A DNA stretch of 17,328 bases from Campylobacterota bacterium (GTDB taxonomy: Bacteria > Campylobacterota > Campylobacteria > Campylobacterales > Sulfurovaceae). The stretch lies in contig QMKU01000002.1 in assembly GCA_003646525.1 (NCBI GenBank), positions 1 to 17,328 of the forward strand. The letters are read 5' to 3'. Positions 1 through 10,183 of this stretch are shown piece by piece (the first letter of the stretch is position 1; every line of letters begins with the position of its first letter). The notes beneath the pieces are model-generated. The model was given only the letters and a program-made list of their open reading frames with translations, was not told the DNA's origin and did not search any database. The position numbers were made by a program, and so were the translations under genes.

Positions 1-371
1 GCAGATGAAATCCCATAATCCTTACTTGCAATCAAAGTAGCATCCGAAGCACTAAAGAGTCTAACTGTAGCTTTGAGTCCTCCACTCTGAGAAAGAGAAT
101 ATTTAAGTATAAAATCTTTCGATTTAAGCGATGGTGAAATTGTATTACTCTGCAAGCTCCCACGATGGTGCTTAGGATCGGGCAAAAAATTTCCACTAAT
201 TTTCAGATCAGACAAGAGGGTTGAAAAAAATTTCTGTCCCAAATCTGCTGAAACTCCAGAACCATCTACTAATGAAATTCTGGCTCGATGCTCTACATCT
301 TTTTCAATCTTCAGTGTTGCATCGACGGCGAACAACTGAAGGGTCATTATACATAACAAGATAAATCTCAC
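1..371 (-). CDS. tolB: TolB N-terminal part (cut by window edge)
   Basis: This is the first ~123 codons of TolB, the periplasmic protein of the Tol-Pal envelope system; its C-terminal beta-propeller lies beyond the left edge. I choose the GTG at 371-369, because an AAGGAG Shine-Dalgarno lies 5 nt upstream (382-377) and a GTG at 377 would sit on that site. The protein opens MRFILLCIMTLQLFAVDATL, a short signal peptide with likely cleavage near the alanine. The following segment resembles the TolB N-terminal alpha/beta domain: DLGQKFFSTLLSDLKISGNF, then alternating strands ending LKATVRLFSASDATLIASKD. The gene begins 2 nt after the TolA-like gene ends and is surely co-transcribed with it. Assignment rests on position (exbB-exbD-tolA-tolB) and on the N-terminal pattern, since no propeller repeat is visible. 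Confidence 0.85.
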   Translation of the reverse strand, partial: MRFILLCIMTLQLFAVDATLKIEKDVEHRARISLVDGSGVSADLGQKFFSTLLSDLKISGNFLPDPKHHRGSLQSNTISPSLKSKDFILKYSLSQSGGLKATVRLFSASDATLIASKDYGISS

Positions 372-373
372 TC

Positions 374-1048
374 TCACTCCTTGGCAATAAATTCAACATT
401 CAACTCATATGGCTTAGTATTTTGATGCGTATCAAACCCAATACTCTGAAGCTGTTGAAGGTATTGTATCAGTCCACGGTTGAAATCTACATTATTAGAG
501 GCAGAAAGTATCTTAAAAGTGAAACTTCCATTCCTATTTATCCTCAACCATACCTTCGCAGAAAAACCTGCAAATTCACTCTGTGCTGGCCAGTTATACA
601 TCAGCCCTTCAACTTTATTGAAATATGCATTTTTAATACCCTCATCTCTACCATCACTCTTTTCAAGACTGTTTTCAGTTGACTTTTTTACTTCTTTATC
701 AACAGGCTTTTTGTCTGAAATCTTATCAAAAAGAGTATTCAGTTTAATTCTCTTTGTAGGAGAGGCGGACTTGATTTTCTTCTTATTGGCAGACTTTTTC
801 GACTTCAAAATCTTTTTAGATTTTATTTTTTTTGGAGATCTTTTTTTGGGTTTTGATCTCATTTTTGATCTATTAGTTTTGTTGAGAGGAGGAGCTAGTG
901 AGACTTTTATCGCTTTACTGCTTTTTTGAGCATAATGCACAGCCTTTGTTTCTGTATGATGATTAAAATAGTTTATCAGCAGTCCAATCAAAAGAAAATA
1001 GACAGAAAAGGCCAGTATGGCACTCCATACTTTGGAAGAATTCATCAT
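374..1048 (-). CDS. tolA: TolA/TonB-like protein with polybasic linker
   Basis: 224-residue protein that should connect the inner-membrane TolQ/TolR motor to the outer envelope. Residues 8-28 form one N-terminal membrane anchor (VWSAILAFSVYFLLIGLLIN). Residues 56-102 are a low-complexity basic stretch: about 23 of 47 residues are Lys or Arg and none is acidic. Residues ~105-137 are mixed-charge. From ~142 to the end there is a TolA/TonB C-terminal-like domain (NWPAQSEFAGFSAKVWLRIN, then NGSF, and the final YELNVEFIAKE). E. coli TolA is much longer (~420 aa) with a long Ala/Lys/Glu helix, so this is a short version. The ATG at 1048 overlaps the exbD stop by one base (TAATG); a second ATG at 1045 is an equal candidate. 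Runs of 8 and 7 A lie in the Lys-rich coding part. The TolA label rests mainly on its place between TolR and TolB. Confidence 0.8.
   Translation of the reverse strand: MMNSSKVWSAILAFSVYFLLIGLLINYFNHHTETKAVHYAQKSSKAIKVSLAPPLNKTNRSKMRSKPKKRSPKKIKSKKILKSKKSANKKKIKSASPTKRIKLNTLFDKISDKKPVDKEVKKSTENSLEKSDGRDEGIKNAYFNKVEGLMYNWPAQSEFAGFSAKVWLRINRNGSFTFKILSASNNVDFNRGLIQYLQQLQSIGFDTHQNTKPYELNVEFIAKE
377..382 (-). promoter_or_regulatory. Ribosome binding site of tolB (decides start)
   Basis: AAGGAG on the minus strand overlaps the last codons and stop of the upstream TolA-like gene. It lies 5 nt before the GTG at 371. It favours that GTG over the in-frame GTG at 377-375, which would leave no spacing. 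Confidence 0.6.
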
Positions 1049-1434
1049 TATTCAGTAATCAAAGAGACCTTGCTGAAGCCAACATGTTTGACACTTTTCA
1101 GCAAATACATCACATCTCTATACGCCAGCTTCTCGTCAGCGCGAATAAATACATTACTGTCTAAATTAAAATCAGGTGATTTCAAAAGAAAGTTATCTGC
1201 AAAATTATCCAAAGTATAAGTCTCTTTATTCAAATAGATGATTCTATCTTTGTCCATACGAATAGTCATCGTTTGAACATTGTCCACCTTCTTGCTTTGA
1301 GAACCTTTCGGTAGTACGATCTGCTCCTCAAAATTAATCGTAGGTGCCGTGATCATTAAGATCGCCATCAAAACCAACATCACATCCACAAGTGGAGTAA
1401 TGTTCAAGTCTGGATCATCATCCCAGCCAAACAC
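1048..1434 (-). CDS. tolR: ExbD/TolR family proton-channel subunit
   Basis: 128-residue ExbD/TolR protein, partner of the upstream ExbB/TolQ subunit in an inner-membrane proton-driven motor. It has the family signature at the N-terminus: a short acidic cytoplasmic tail (FGWDDDPDLNITPLVDVML), one membrane helix at about residues 16-34, and a periplasmic domain. Asp17 in LVDVML matches the essential membrane aspartate of TolR/ExbD. The start is a GTG at 1434, with AAGG 9 nt upstream. An ATG at 1453 is out of frame. The gene lies 19 nt after the ExbB stop. The neighbours TolA-like and TolB point to the Tol-Pal role (envelope constriction and integrity), not TonB-dependent uptake, but the family cannot be split with certainty by eye. 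Confidence 0.9.
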   Translation of the reverse strand: MFGWDDDPDLNITPLVDVMLVLMAILMITAPTINFEEQIVLPKGSQSKKVDNVQTMTIRMDKDRIIYLNKETYTLDNFADNFLLKSPDFNLDSNVFIRADEKLAYRDVMYLLKSVKHVGFSKVSLITE

Positions 1435-1453
1435 TGTTTGCTACCTTGCCCAT

Positions 1454-2041
1454 CTACTCTTGCTCATCTACCAAGGAGAGTACTACATCTGATTGTGAAC
1501 CTAGCAGAGAACCCAACTCATAGGCGCGTCTTTTAAGAATGAGATGGAATGTATAAGCAAAAATAGCCACACTAATACCAGCCGCTGTTGCTATCAAAGC
1601 TTCAGAGATAGCTGGTGCAACCACACTCAACGAAGCACTTTTTTGACTTCCCAACTTGCTAAATGTTTCCAAGATACCAACAACTGTTCCAAATAAACCT
1701 ATGAATGGTGATGTAGAAGCAGCGATAGATAAGAGAGTCAACCCTTTGGTAGAACTACGAATTGCATCACTTGATGCGGCACTTAAAATTGCCTTACTAG
1801 GCAAACTAACACGGTTAAGATAAGTAAAAATAAGAGATTTTCTTGAGACTGTATCACTTTTGCCAAGATAGAGTAGTTTGAGTGAATCTGTTTCTATAGT
1901 AATTCTTCTCTTGAGAAGAGGATAACGATAAAAAAATACCCAAAATGATGCAATAAAATAGGCAGAGAGCAGAAGCAAAACAAAAAGAGTTATTGCACTG
2001 CTCTGTACTAAATAATCGGGAAAAAAACTTAAAAATCCCAA
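1454..2041 (-). CDS. tolQ: MotA/TolQ/ExbB family proton-channel subunit
   Basis: 195-residue inner-membrane channel protein of the TolQ/ExbB family. Three hydrophobic segments are visible: ~16-38, ~105-128 and ~143-167. The second carries SPFIGLFGTVVGIL and the third ISEALIATAAGISVAI, the two conserved channel motifs. Thr119 and Thr152 correspond to the channel-lining threonines known in the family. The start appears to be a TTG at 2041, two bases after the atpC stop codon begins its last bases (one-base gap). No good Shine-Dalgarno precedes it, so translation may depend on coupling to atpC. It forms a motor with the next gene (ExbD/TolR) and drives the TolA-like protein. Placement straight after atpC is shared with C. 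jejuni as I recall it. Confidence 0.9.
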   Translation of the reverse strand: MGFLSFFPDYLVQSSAITLFVLLLLSAYFIASFWVFFYRYPLLKRRITIETDSLKLLYLGKSDTVSRKSLIFTYLNRVSLPSKAILSAASSDAIRSSTKGLTLLSIAASTSPFIGLFGTVVGILETFSKLGSQKSASLSVVAPAISEALIATAAGISVAIFAYTFHLILKRRAYELGSLLGSQSDVVLSLVDEQE

Positions 2042-2042
2042 T

Positions 2043-2429
2043 TTAGAAAGACTTACCGATATGTTCTACTTTGCTGATAGACGCAGCAATAGCAGCGTGA
2101 GGAGTTCCAGTACTTTTGAGGAGATCTGTTGCTTTTTTGATCTTCTCAGTAATATCTGAGTCTCCTGCTGCAAGAGCAATGGCACCATCAACAATACAAG
2201 TTACTTTGGATTCACTGACTTTGACATAACCAGAGTTAATGGCTACATCTATCTTTGGTGAATCAGCTATTTCGACCGTAATCACACCCGTCTTCAAGAG
2301 TGAAACCAGAGTTGCATGCTCTGGCAAAACACCAAATTCACCCTCTGATCCGGGAAGCGTGATTTGCTTTACTTCACCATCATATATTGTACCCAATGGG
2401 GTAACAATTTCAAGCTTCATTAATTTCAT
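2043..2429 (-). CDS. atpC: ATP synthase F1 epsilon subunit
   Basis: 128-residue epsilon subunit, part of the central rotor stalk, which couples gamma to the c-ring and can inhibit ATP hydrolysis. The N-terminal beta-sandwich is clear: LEIVTPLGTIYDGEV, then the family signature LPGSEGEFGVLPEHATLVSLL, and later AINSGYVKV. The C-terminal helical part (~90-128) is short but present. I use the first ATG (2429), because AAAGGA lies 5 nt ahead of it; a second ATG at 2420 would give a more usual MKLEIVTPLG start. It is the last gene of the atp cluster, 15 nt after atpD. Confidence 0.96.
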   Translation of the reverse strand: MKLMKLEIVTPLGTIYDGEVKQITLPGSEGEFGVLPEHATLVSLLKTGVITVEIADSPKIDVAINSGYVKVSESKVTCIVDGAIALAAGDSDITEKIKKATDLLKSTGTPHAAIAASISKVEHIGKSF

Positions 2430-2444
2430 TCAAGTCCTTTATAT

Positions 2445-4753
<2,309 letters not shown>

Positions 4754-4765
4754 TAAACAGCCTTT

Positions 4766-6280
4766 TTAACCTGCAAACGAGGTTTTAAAATCATCAAGAG
4801 CTTTTCCTAGATCAACTTCTGTATCACTGTCGATTTTTTTGCTCTCTCTAATTGCATCAAAAATATTGGAGTATTTTGCTTCCATAAATGGATACAACTC
4901 AGCTTCAAACTTCGTCACGCTACCAACTGCTATATCATCAAGATAACCTTTTGCACCTGCAAATATAATGATAACTTGTCTCTCTATAGGAATAGGCTGA
5001 TAAGGAGGTTGCTTCAAAACCTCAACCATTCTTTGACCTTTTGAGAGTTGATTTCTACTATGCTCATCCAAGTCCGATGCGAACTGCGAAAATGCTTGAA
5101 GCTCTCTAAAGGATGCCAAGTCAAGTCTGAGTGTACCTGCTACCTGCTTCATTGCTTTGATCTGAGCGGCACCACCAACACGAGAGACAGAGAGTCCCAC
5201 ATTGATTGCTGGTCTAATACCCGAGTTGAAGAGATCTGTTTCAAGGAAGATTTGACCATCTGTAATCGAAATAACATTCGTAGGAATATAAGCCGAAACA
5301 TCACCTGCCTGAGTCTCAATAATTGGAAATGCTGTAATAGAACCTGCACCCAACTCATCATTTAGCTTCGCTGCTCTCTCAAGCAATCTTGAATGAAGAT
5401 AAAAAACATCACCAGGATATGCTTCACGACCTGGAGGTCTTCTGAGAATCAATGACATCTCTCTGTAAGCTACCGCATGCTTAGATAGATCATCATAGAA
5501 TATAACTGCATGTCTACCATTGTCTCTGAAGTATTCCGCCATTGTTATGCCTGAATATGGAGCCAAATACTGCAAAGAAGCAGAGTCTGCTGCGGAGGCA
5601 TTGACAACAATTGTATATTCCATTGCGCCATGCTCTTCGAGTTTCTTCACAACAGAAGCAACTGTAGATTGCTTCTGTCCAATAGCAACATAAATACAGA
5701 CAACATCCTGACCTTTTTGATTGATAATCGTATCAATCGCCAAAGTTGTCTTACCTGTCTGTCTATCACCAATAATCAGTTCTCTCTGTCCTCTACCAAC
5801 TGGCACCAATGCGTCAATCGCCTTGATTCCTGTCTGCAACGGCTCATGAACTGATTTACGCGCCATTATACCAGGTGCCTTCTCTTCGATGAAACGCTCT
5901 TCTGTTGCTTCGATTAGACCTTTGCCATCGATAGGTTCACCAAGCGGATTGACAACTCTTCCGAGCATACTATCGCCTACTGGAGTTTTGAGAAGTTCAC
6001 CAAGACGCTTAACGCTCATCCCCTCTCTGATTCCCTCCATTGTACCGAGTATCGCTACTCCTACACTTGACTCTTCAAGATTTTGAACTAAACCTTTGAT
6101 GCCATTCTCGAACTCAACAACTTCACCAGCCATTACATTATTTAGACCATAAACAGTGGTGATGCCATCTGCTACACCTACTACTTTTCCTACTTCACTG
6201 ATATCTACTTCAATATCAAAATTTTCAATTCTCTCTTTGATAATCGAGCTGATTTCATCTGCATTCAATTTAACTGCCAC
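4766..6280 (-). CDS. atpA: ATP synthase F1 alpha subunit
   Basis: 504-residue alpha subunit, which binds nucleotide non-catalytically and supplies the arginine finger to the beta sites. The N-terminal region starts [17 protein letters not shown]. The P-loop GDRQTGKT is at residues 171-178, and the signature [17 protein letters not shown] carries the arginine-finger region. The start codon is GTG at 6280, with a strong AAAGGAG 5 nt upstream. It sits 28 nt after atpH. No odd features. Confidence 0.99.
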   Translation of the reverse strand: MAVKLNADEISSIIKERIENFDIEVDISEVGKVVGVADGITTVYGLNNVMAGEVVEFENGIKGLVQNLEESSVGVAILGTMEGIREGMSVKRLGELLKTPVGDSMLGRVVNPLGEPIDGKGLIEATEERFIEEKAPGIMARKSVHEPLQTGIKAIDALVPVGRGQRELIIGDRQTGKTTLAIDTIINQKGQDVVCIYVAIGQKQSTVASVVKKLEEHGAMEYTIVVNASAADSASLQYLAPYSGITMAEYFRDNGRHAVIFYDDLSKHAVAYREMSLILRRPPGREAYPGDVFYLHSRLLERAAKLNDELGAGSITAFPIIETQAGDVSAYIPTNVISITDGQIFLETDLFNSGIRPAINVGLSVSRVGGAAQIKAMKQVAGTLRLDLASFRELQAFSQFASDLDEHSRNQLSKGQRMVEVLKQPPYQPIPIERQVIIIFAGAKGYLDDIAVGSVTKFEAELYPFMEAKYSNIFDAIRESKKIDSDTEVDLGKALDDFKTSFAG

Positions 6281-6308
6281 TTCTTCTCCTTTCTTTAGAT
6301 TACACTAT

Positions 6309-6842
6309 TTAATGTGATTTCATAATGAAATCAATCAATTGTTCTTTAACTCTCTCTTTAGAGAAGTTAACCTCAATACCCAAATCATCAACATCGACTC
6401 TCAAACCATCAAGCTCACTCTTCTCTTGACTTAGTTTGATCGCTGAACCAGTATAACGATTTAGCGTTCCTTCCAGTTTTGCAATCGTATCAGCATCTAG
6501 TGCTTCATTGCTTCTGACAACACCATCATACTCATTACTCTCTTTTTGCAATTGAGCATTGAGTACTTGAGCAATTGCTGGCATCAATTCCAACCTTTTA
6601 TGCTCACCTATAAGTTTGATAAAGTTAGTCAGTTTACTATCAATTTCTTTTCCCAATACAGCTAGAATCGTATCAACTTTGGTATCTGAAGAGATGATAG
6701 GTGCTATAACCATAGCCCGAACTTTTGGATCACTATATGATTTGGCAATACCATTGATTGCTTTTACATAATTTTCTATCTCTTCTCTATTGGCAACACT
6801 TAAGAGAGCATCAACATATCTTTTTGCAATTAACTCTTCCAT
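6309..6842 (-). CDS. atpH: ATP synthase delta (OSCP) subunit
   Basis: 177-residue delta subunit, which ties the peripheral b/b' stalk to the top of F1. The sequence starts MEELIAKRYVDALLSVANRE, typical of the helical N-terminal domain. The C-terminal end has GLRVDVDDLGIEVNFSKERV, which aligns with the usual delta C-terminus (x-G-x-x-x-x-I-x-x-x-x-x-D-x-S). The open frame extends 26 codons further upstream, but that extension lies inside atpF in another frame. The ATG at 6842 is one base after the atpF stop, with AAGG 9 nt upstream, so I take 6842 as the start. Confidence 0.95.
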   Translation of the reverse strand: MEELIAKRYVDALLSVANREEIENYVKAINGIAKSYSDPKVRAMVIAPIISSDTKVDTILAVLGKEIDSKLTNFIKLIGEHKRLELMPAIAQVLNAQLQKESNEYDGVVRSNEALDADTIAKLEGTLNRYTGSAIKLSQEKSELDGLRVDVDDLGIEVNFSKERVKEQLIDFIMKSH

Positions 6843-6843
6843 A

Positions 6844-7398
6844 TTACGCCACCTTCTTGTCGAGTATATCAACCACTTTTTTCTGATTAAGCTGTATATC
6901 ATTATTGCCGATATTGCCACTCAGTATATCATGGATTGCTTCTCTGATAACGCGTCGCTCTTCAAGCGTTGATTTCTCTTCAGCTTGCTTTTCAAGTATT
7001 TTTAACTCTTTATCTGAATCATTTACAATTTTAGATACAAGTAATTCAGCTTCTTTATGAGCCGTCTTGATAATCTCTGCAGATCTCTTTCTGCTCTCCT
7101 CAATATTTGCTTCAGCTTCTCTCTTCTCATCTCTGGAGGCATGAACTTTTCTTTCTATCTCGTCGAGTTGATCTTGAATACCTTTTTGTCTTCCAGTAAA
7201 GAAACTTTTAATCGGATTTGCCAAAAGATAATAGAGAACTCCAATAAAGATCAAGAAGTTGAAGATTCTTGGAATAAAGTCTGTATGCCTGCCAGTCAAC
7301 TCAAAGTAGCGTGTAGCTACTTCACCGTCACCGCTCGCAAGTAAAATTGCTGGAAGCAACACTGCCGTTGCAATTACGAAATGTTTCATTTTCATCAT
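6844..7398 (-). CDS. atpF: ATP synthase F0 b subunit
   Basis: About 184 residues. The N-terminus has a hydrophobic leader-like segment (KHFVIATAVLLPAILLASG), then a second membrane helix (~45-65, IFNFLIFIGVLYYLLANPI). A long charged helix follows (~70-165, e.g. DQLDEIERKVHASRDEKREA) that forms the peripheral stalk. The double hydrophobic start is a known trait of Campylobacterota b subunits; the first segment may be a cleaved signal peptide. Three starts are adjacent: GTG 7401, ATG 7398 and ATG 7395. The GGGAG site at 7407-7403 gives the best spacing for 7395 or 7398. The gene starts just after the b' gene ends. Confidence 0.95.
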   Translation of the reverse strand: MMKMKHFVIATAVLLPAILLASGDGEVATRYFELTGRHTDFIPRIFNFLIFIGVLYYLLANPIKSFFTGRQKGIQDQLDEIERKVHASRDEKREAEANIEESRKRSAEIIKTAHKEAELLVSKIVNDSDKELKILEKQAEEKSTLEERRVIREAIHDILSGNIGNNDIQLNQKKVVDILDKKVA

Positions 7399-7406
7399 CA
7401 CTCTCC

Positions 7407-7829
7407 CTATAACTTACTAAACTTGGCTTTGAGACTCTCTTTGAAAAGAGGCATCTGAGAAAGCAAACTGTTTCTCAGCGTCTCCTTTTCACTCTCTAAA
7501 CCTTCCATAAAAGAAATATGCTTTTTATCCAACTCAGCTCGTTTATTTTCAGCTTTACTTTCAGCCAATACTTTCGCATCATTGATAGCTTTTTGTCTAA
7601 TGTCAGAAGCACTAGATCGAGCTTCATCAAGAATCCCTTTCGCTTCAGCGTGCAACGCCTCACTAGCCCCAGACATACTTTTTGCTTTATTTAAATTTTG
7701 GGCGATATCATCATCTCTATCGTCCATATGCTTCAACAATGGCTTGTAGAGCATTCGATTCAAAAGCACAAGCAATGTTAAAAACAATACAAAATCAAAC
7801 AACATTAACGGTACACTTATATCAAGCAT
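7407..7829 (-). CDS. atpF': ATP synthase F0 b' subunit
   Basis: 140-residue second b-type subunit. One N-terminal membrane helix (~5-27, SVPLMLFDFVLFLTLLVLLN) is followed by NRMLYKPLLKHMDDRDDDI, a typical start of the b/b' stalk helix. A long charged coiled coil then runs to the C-terminus. It pairs with the b subunit encoded directly downstream to make a hetero-dimeric stalk, as in phototrophs and Campylobacterota. Strong AGAGGAG site ahead of ATG 7829. It is the first gene of the atp group, separated from parB by 63 nt that could hold a promoter. Confidence 0.94.
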   Translation of the reverse strand: MLDISVPLMLFDFVLFLTLLVLLNRMLYKPLLKHMDDRDDDIAQNLNKAKSMSGASEALHAEAKGILDEARSSASDIRQKAINDAKVLAESKAENKRAELDKKHISFMEGLESEKETLRNSLLSQMPLFKESLKAKFSKL

Positions 7830-7892
7830 TCAAACTCCTCTTATAATTTGTACCTATTTTATCATTTTAGATTTAAAAGTCGGATTAAATAG
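7830..7892 (-). promoter_or_regulatory. parB-atpF' gap with weak candidate promoter
   Basis: This 63-nt AT-rich gap is the largest inside the minus-strand run. A GATAAAAT box (7863-7856, minus strand) could serve as a -10. It would put the start of transcription ~20 nt before atpF' and still keep the AGAGGAG site. No -35 is recognisable, which is common in this group. No hairpin with a T tract is seen, so read-through from parAB is also possible. Confidence 0.3.
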
Positions 7893-8762
7893 TTAAGGTT
7901 TTTTTATAATTTCCATAAATTCTTGCACTTGTGTTTCATCTTGAAAGATTATCTCTAATTTGTTAGATCTAATTTTATATCGAAAGGGAAGAAACTCTTC
8001 TAGATCATCTTTGTAAGTGTGAATCCAGCTCGTTTGGACTTGCACTTTTTTTGCCTGCTTCTTATTCTGCTTGCCTTGTTTGACAAGTTTTTCCACTTCT
8101 CGTACACTCAATTTTTGTCCGATAGTTGTATCTGCAATAATCTTCTGCTGTTCTGGGTCCATACCAACAAGCATCTTGGCATGACCTTGAGATATACTCC
8201 CTTTTGATAGTTTATCTTGCACATAGGCACTCAATGCAAGTAGTCGCATTGTATTGGTAATTTGCGATCGACTCTTATGCACAACAGTAGAGAGCTCCTC
8301 ATGCGTTATTTTGTGTACCTCTAGTAATTCAGCATAAGAGTTAGCTAGTTCAATAGCATTGAGGTTCTCTCTCTGGATATTCTCTATCAGTGCCAATTCT
8401 CTCAGTTTGCTACTGTCGATATTTACATCTGCTATGATCGCTTTGATCTCACTCATATTGGCAAGCTTGTGTGCACGCAGACGGCGCTCTCCTGCGACTA
8501 GCAGATAACCATCTTCTTTTTCTAGTACGACAATTGGTTGTAGCAATCCATGGGTTTTGATAGATTCACTCAACTCCACAAGCGCCTGCTCGTCAAAATG
8601 TTTTCGTGGCTGATAAGGATTGGCGGTGATCCTATCCACCTCTAACTCTTCTACTATAGTATTTTGCTTTTCAAGACTTATCTGTTCACTGTCTACTATC
8701 TCAGACTCATAAGCCTGACTAACTTCATTGAGTATTGCACCCAAACCTTTGCCCAATGCCAT
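7893..8762 (-). CDS. parB: Chromosome partition protein ParB
   Basis: 289-residue ParB/Spo0J-type CTPase clamp that loads on parS sites and moves origin regions with ParA. The N-terminal ParA-interaction motif is KGLGAIL (5-11). The CTP-binding core has ITANPYQPRKHFDEQALVEL (45-64), GERR (91-94) and ENIQRENLN (127-135). A helix-turn-helix region with SRSQITNTMRLLAL lies at ~164-177, followed by GSISQGHAKMLVG (188-200). A basic linker at ~225-242 leads to a dimerisation domain (~245-289). ATG 8762 follows the ParA stop by 3 nt, with AAAGG upstream. All expected motifs are intact and the length is normal. Confidence 0.98.
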   Translation of the reverse strand: MALGKGLGAILNEVSQAYESEIVDSEQISLEKQNTIVEELEVDRITANPYQPRKHFDEQALVELSESIKTHGLLQPIVVLEKEDGYLLVAGERRLRAHKLANMSEIKAIIADVNIDSSKLRELALIENIQRENLNAIELANSYAELLEVHKITHEELSTVVHKSRSQITNTMRLLALSAYVQDKLSKGSISQGHAKMLVGMDPEQQKIIADTTIGQKLSVREVEKLVKQGKQNKKQAKKVQVQTSWIHTYKDDLEEFLPFRYKIRSNKLEIIFQDETQVQEFMEIIKKP

Positions 8763-8765
8763 CTC

Positions 8766-9551
8766 TTAACCTTTGATAATAACTCTAGCGAGCTCTTTGT
8801 AGGCTATACTGCCTTTTGAACTACTGGCATAGCGCGTGACAGGTTTGCCAAAGCTGGGGCTCTCTGCTACCTTGACATTCCGTGGTACCACGATGCACTC
8901 TTCACTTTTTTGGAGATGAAAAAGCTTATCTTTAAAATGGTGGGTAAGGTCTGCCAAGACTTGCTTGGATAGATTGTTTTGTCTGGAATACATCGTCGGC
9001 AAAAAGCCTTTTATTTTTAACTTTGGGTTGATCGTCTTCTTGAGTAAACTCACTGTGTTGAGTAACTGCGCCAATCCCTCCAAGGCAAAAAATTCACACT
9101 GTATCGGTATGATAACTGAATCTGATGCACTTAAGGCATTGATCGTAATAGGACCAAGTGCTGGGGGTGAATCAATGATGATATAATCATACTTCTCGCT
9201 TAGCTCCTCTATCTTAGTCTTAAGAATAAGCTCACGGTTTTTCTTCTTAGGGTCATAGAATGCTTTTTCTATCCCAACCAATCCTATATTAGATGGAGCA
9301 AGTACCAAGCCTTTGATCTCTGTTTTCAAAATCACTTCACGAAGTTTTTTGACACCAGACAATACATGATAAATATTAAACTCATAATCACTTCGACTAT
9401 ATCCAAAACTGGTCGTCGCATTGGATTGTGGATCGGCATCTATGAGCAATACCTTTTTGCCACTATCTGCTAAAGATGCTGCTAGATTTACAGCTGTTGT
9501 CGTCTTCCCTACGCCACCTTTTTGGTTGGCTATACTGATCACTTCACTCAT
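8766..9551 (-). CDS. parA: Chromosome partition ATPase ParA (Soj)
   Basis: 261-residue Walker-type ATPase that drives ParB-parS complexes across the nucleoid. The deviant Walker A KGGVGKTT is at 11-18. The A' motif [12 protein letters not shown] is at 36-45. Walker [13 protein letters not shown] is at 124-135. [13 protein letters not shown] (152-164) is typical of chromosomal Soj. No N-terminal HTH is present, so it is a chromosomal type and not a plasmid P1-type ParA. The ATG overlaps the birA stop (ATGA), which suggests translational coupling. Confidence 0.98.
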   Translation of the reverse strand: MSEVISIANQKGGVGKTTTAVNLAASLADSGKKVLLIDADPQSNATTSFGYSRSDYEFNIYHVLSGVKKLREVILKTEIKGLVLAPSNIGLVGIEKAFYDPKKKNRELILKTKIEELSEKYDYIIIDSPPALGPITINALSASDSVIIPIQCEFFALEGLAQLLNTVSLLKKTINPKLKIKGFLPTMYSRQNNLSKQVLADLTHHFKDKLFHLQKSEECIVVPRNVKVAESPSFGKPVTRYASSSKGSIAYKELARVIIKG

Positions 9552-10183
9552 CGTAAACTAAATACTCTCTTTCCTTCTATCAGTAATGAGCCATCCTCGC
9601 ATAGAAGTGCGTTTTGGAGACTTTTTTCATAGTTATCAATATGAACTGAAAACCTTCTGCTTTGTTCAAATTCTATCTGATACTCACTAAAAATCTGCTT
9701 CCATTCTGGAAATTCTTCAACCTTTTTCAAGTATTTTTCGAGAAGTGGTTCCGCTAAGATATCGCCATAGAGTGATTTGAAGCCATTTGAAGAATTTTTG
9801 AGATTTACACCAATTCCGCATATAAGCGTTTGATTGATTTTTTGTGTGATGACACCACCCACCTTTTCCACTCCTAAATAAAAATCATTGGGCCACTTCA
9901 GCCAAACCTCTTCTCCCTTTTCCCTAAGTGTTTGTCTCATGATAAAGGCAAAGTAGATAGATGCTGAGCTCAGAGGTAAATCTTTTGGCAAGTCCGACAA
10001 GTCCACAGCAAAAGAGGCAAAAAAATTTCCTTCTCCTCCACTCCAACTATTTTCTCTACTTCCAATACCCTGATATTGCTCTGTTGCTATCACAGCGACA
10101 GGGGCAGAAAGCTCAGTATGTCGAATCTTTTCTAGTAAATATTTTTGTGTTGAGGGGAGCATCTCAAATGAGTATATCTCCAA
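9548..10183 (-). CDS. birA: Biotin-protein ligase, class I (no HTH)
   Basis: 211-residue enzyme that makes biotinyl-AMP and transfers biotin to carboxyl carrier domains (e.g. AccB). Only the catalytic domain is present; E. coli BirA (321 aa) also carries a repressor HTH, absent here. Seen motifs: LPSTQKYL (9-16), the biotinyl-AMP loop as [11 protein letters not shown] (37-47), LKWPNDFYL (95-103), KVGGVITQ (107-114) and ICGIGVNL (121-128). The loop departs from the usual GRGRRGRxW, with Ile and Ser at two of the Arg positions. The start is a TTG at 10183 inside the end of fmt (20-nt overlap), supported by AAAGGGG 7 nt upstream and by the conserved N-terminal strand before the STQ motif. The stop overlaps the parA start by 4 nt. 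Confidence 0.92.
   Translation of the reverse strand: MEIYSFEMLPSTQKYLLEKIRHTELSAPVAVIATEQYQGIGSRENSWSGGEGNFFASFAVDLSDLPKDLPLSSASIYFAFIMRQTLREKGEEVWLKWPNDFYLGVEKVGGVITQKINQTLICGIGVNLKNSSNGFKSLYGDILAEPLLEKYLKKVEEFPEWKQIFSEYQIEFEQSRRFSVHIDNYEKSLQNALLCEDGSLLIEGKRVFSLR

Noticed and set aside
820..881. T-rich tracts that could look like terminators on the plus strand.
   Set aside because: They are the complement of Lys codons in the TolA-like gene, and no GC-rich stem precedes them.
480..929. A 149-codon plus-strand open frame opposite the TolA-like gene.
   Set aside because: It is the complement of the Lys-rich coding region, giving Phe/Leu-rich noise, with no family resemblance.
6843..6920. 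A 26-codon N-terminal extension of the delta subunit frame.
   Set aside because: It lies inside atpF in another frame; the conserved delta start MEELIAKRYVDALL begins at 6842 with a ribosome binding site.
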